7,173 nucleotides of DNA from assembly GCA_027080405.1 (NCBI GenBank), contig JALWSL010000226.1, forward strand, positions 1-7,173, written 5' to 3'. How positions within the stretch are numbered: the stretch's first letter is position 1; every line of letters starts with the position of its first letter. Of the stretch, positions 6,517-7,173 are shown in pieces. This DNA is from Planctomycetaceae bacterium (GTDB lineage: Bacteria > Planctomycetota > Planctomycetia > Planctomycetales > Planctomycetaceae). The notes under the pieces were generated by a model. That model saw only the letters and a program-made list of their open reading frames with translations, did no database searches and was not told the DNA's origin. Position numbers and translations under genes: made by a program.

Positions 6517-7173
6517 ATGGCGACTGCCGTGGAACCTCACGATAAACTGGATGATGGCCATACGGATGGTCACGACGATTGGCATCACAAGCCGTTCAGT
6601 GCGCATCATTTTGACAATTCGGAACAGCAATTCGATTCCGGTAAACTCGGAATGTGGATCTTCCTCATTACCGAATTACTGTTCTTTAGCGGACTGTTCT
6701 GTGCGTACGCCGTTTTCCGCGCCAATCATCCCGAAGTTTTCGAGTATGCGTCGCAGTATTTGAACAAGTATTTGGGAGGATTGAACACGGTTGTGCTCAT
6801 CTTCAGTTCTTTGACGATGGCCTGGGCAGTCCGTTGTGCCCAGCTCGGCAAACGGGGTGGGTTGATTACCATGCTCAGCATTACGCTGTTTTGTGCAGCG
6901 CTGTTTCTGGGTGTGAAGACTTTTGAATATACCGAAAAGGCGCATAAACGTCTGCTTTGGGCCGGGGCTTCGGTTGATGCGAAGGACATCGGCAAGAAGT
7001 CGCAGCTTTTCAGGTTTGGTGAACGGTTGCCTCAGGAGCATTTTGAAGAGCGAGTGATGGAATCGTTGGGGGCCATCCAGCGTTACTGGCTCATCGTCGC
7101 TTTGGTGCCAATCGTCTGTATTGGGATCGGCTATCAGATTCGATCCCGACCGTGGCGGACTGTTGGATATGCC
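6517..7173 (+). CDS. coxC: Cytochrome c oxidase subunit III (3' partial)
   Basis: CoxC is a membrane subunit that stabilises CoxA and its proton uptake side. The frame from ATG 6517 is open to the window end, giving 219 residues without a stop. Residues 1-31 are acidic and His-rich (seven His). Family signatures follow: [24 protein letters not shown] with helix 1 at about 44-68, [23 protein letters not shown] as helix 2 (about 87-110), and a helix 3 ending in [12 protein letters not shown] (about 114-140). A polar stretch of about 45 residues (roughly 146-190) then precedes a further helix ([20 protein letters not shown]) and a basic PWR segment. The usual CoxC ending, with its L-T-G-x-H-x-x-H helix, has not appeared by residue 219, although short five-helix CoxC proteins are about 200 residues in all. 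The protein is therefore longer than the common form or has an insertion. The neighbour coxA and the N-terminal motifs make the call firm. Confidence 0.93.
   Translation, partial: MATAVEPHDKLDDGHTDGHDDWHHKPFSAHHFDNSEQQFDSGKLGMWIFLITELLFFSGLFCAYAVFRANHPEVFEYASQYLNKYLGGLNTVVLIFSSLTMAWAVRCAQLGKRGGLITMLSITLFCAALFLGVKTFEYTEKAHKRLLWAGASVDAKDIGKKSQLFRFGERLPQEHFEERVMESLGAIQRYWLIVALVPIVCIGIGYQIRSRPWRTVGYA

Overview
The window is a stretch of a respiratory-chain operon read entirely on the + strand. In order it holds the 3' part of actE and a complete actF (the last two subunits of Alternative Complex III, a quinol:cytochrome c oxidoreductase), an unnamed small single-helix membrane protein, a Sco-type copper chaperone, and coxB, coxA and the 5' part of coxC of a caa3-type cytochrome c oxidase. 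The gene order, the near-balanced base composition, the mixed presence and absence of Shine-Dalgarno sites and the protein styles (a Sco protein with a C-terminal membrane anchor, CoxB fused to cytochrome c) suggest a planctomycete, perhaps of the Gimesia/Rubinisphaera kind. That placement is inferred from remembered family features, not from a search.

Layout: 1-673 actE (5' end outside the window); 674-812 spacer with a strong hairpin; 813-2039 actF; 2040-2139 spacer with a second hairpin and blocks shared with the first spacer; 2140-2433 small membrane protein; 2434-2603 spacer; 2604-3494 sco; 3495-3568 spacer; 3569-4552 coxB; 4553-4671 AT-rich spacer ending in a strong ribosome binding site; 4672-6426 coxA; 6427-6516 spacer with a hairpin and T-run; 6517 to the end coxC (3' end outside the window). 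No gene-free stretch exceeds 300 bases. I found no tRNA, rRNA, CRISPR array or insertion sequence.

How the genes work together: the Act complex oxidises quinol and passes electrons to the haem c of ActE. CoxB carries its own C-terminal cytochrome c domain and a CuA site, and hands electrons to haem a and the haem a3/CuB centre of CoxA, where oxygen is reduced. Sco delivers copper to the oxidase, most likely to CuA. Placing Act and cox genes in one run fits the physical Act-caa3 supercomplex known from other bacteria.

The known system explains nearly everything here. The less explained parts are the 97-residue membrane protein, an extra Cys-x-Cys beside the Sco copper-binding histidine, an unexpected long loop in CoxC, and the related hairpin-bearing spacers on both sides of actF.
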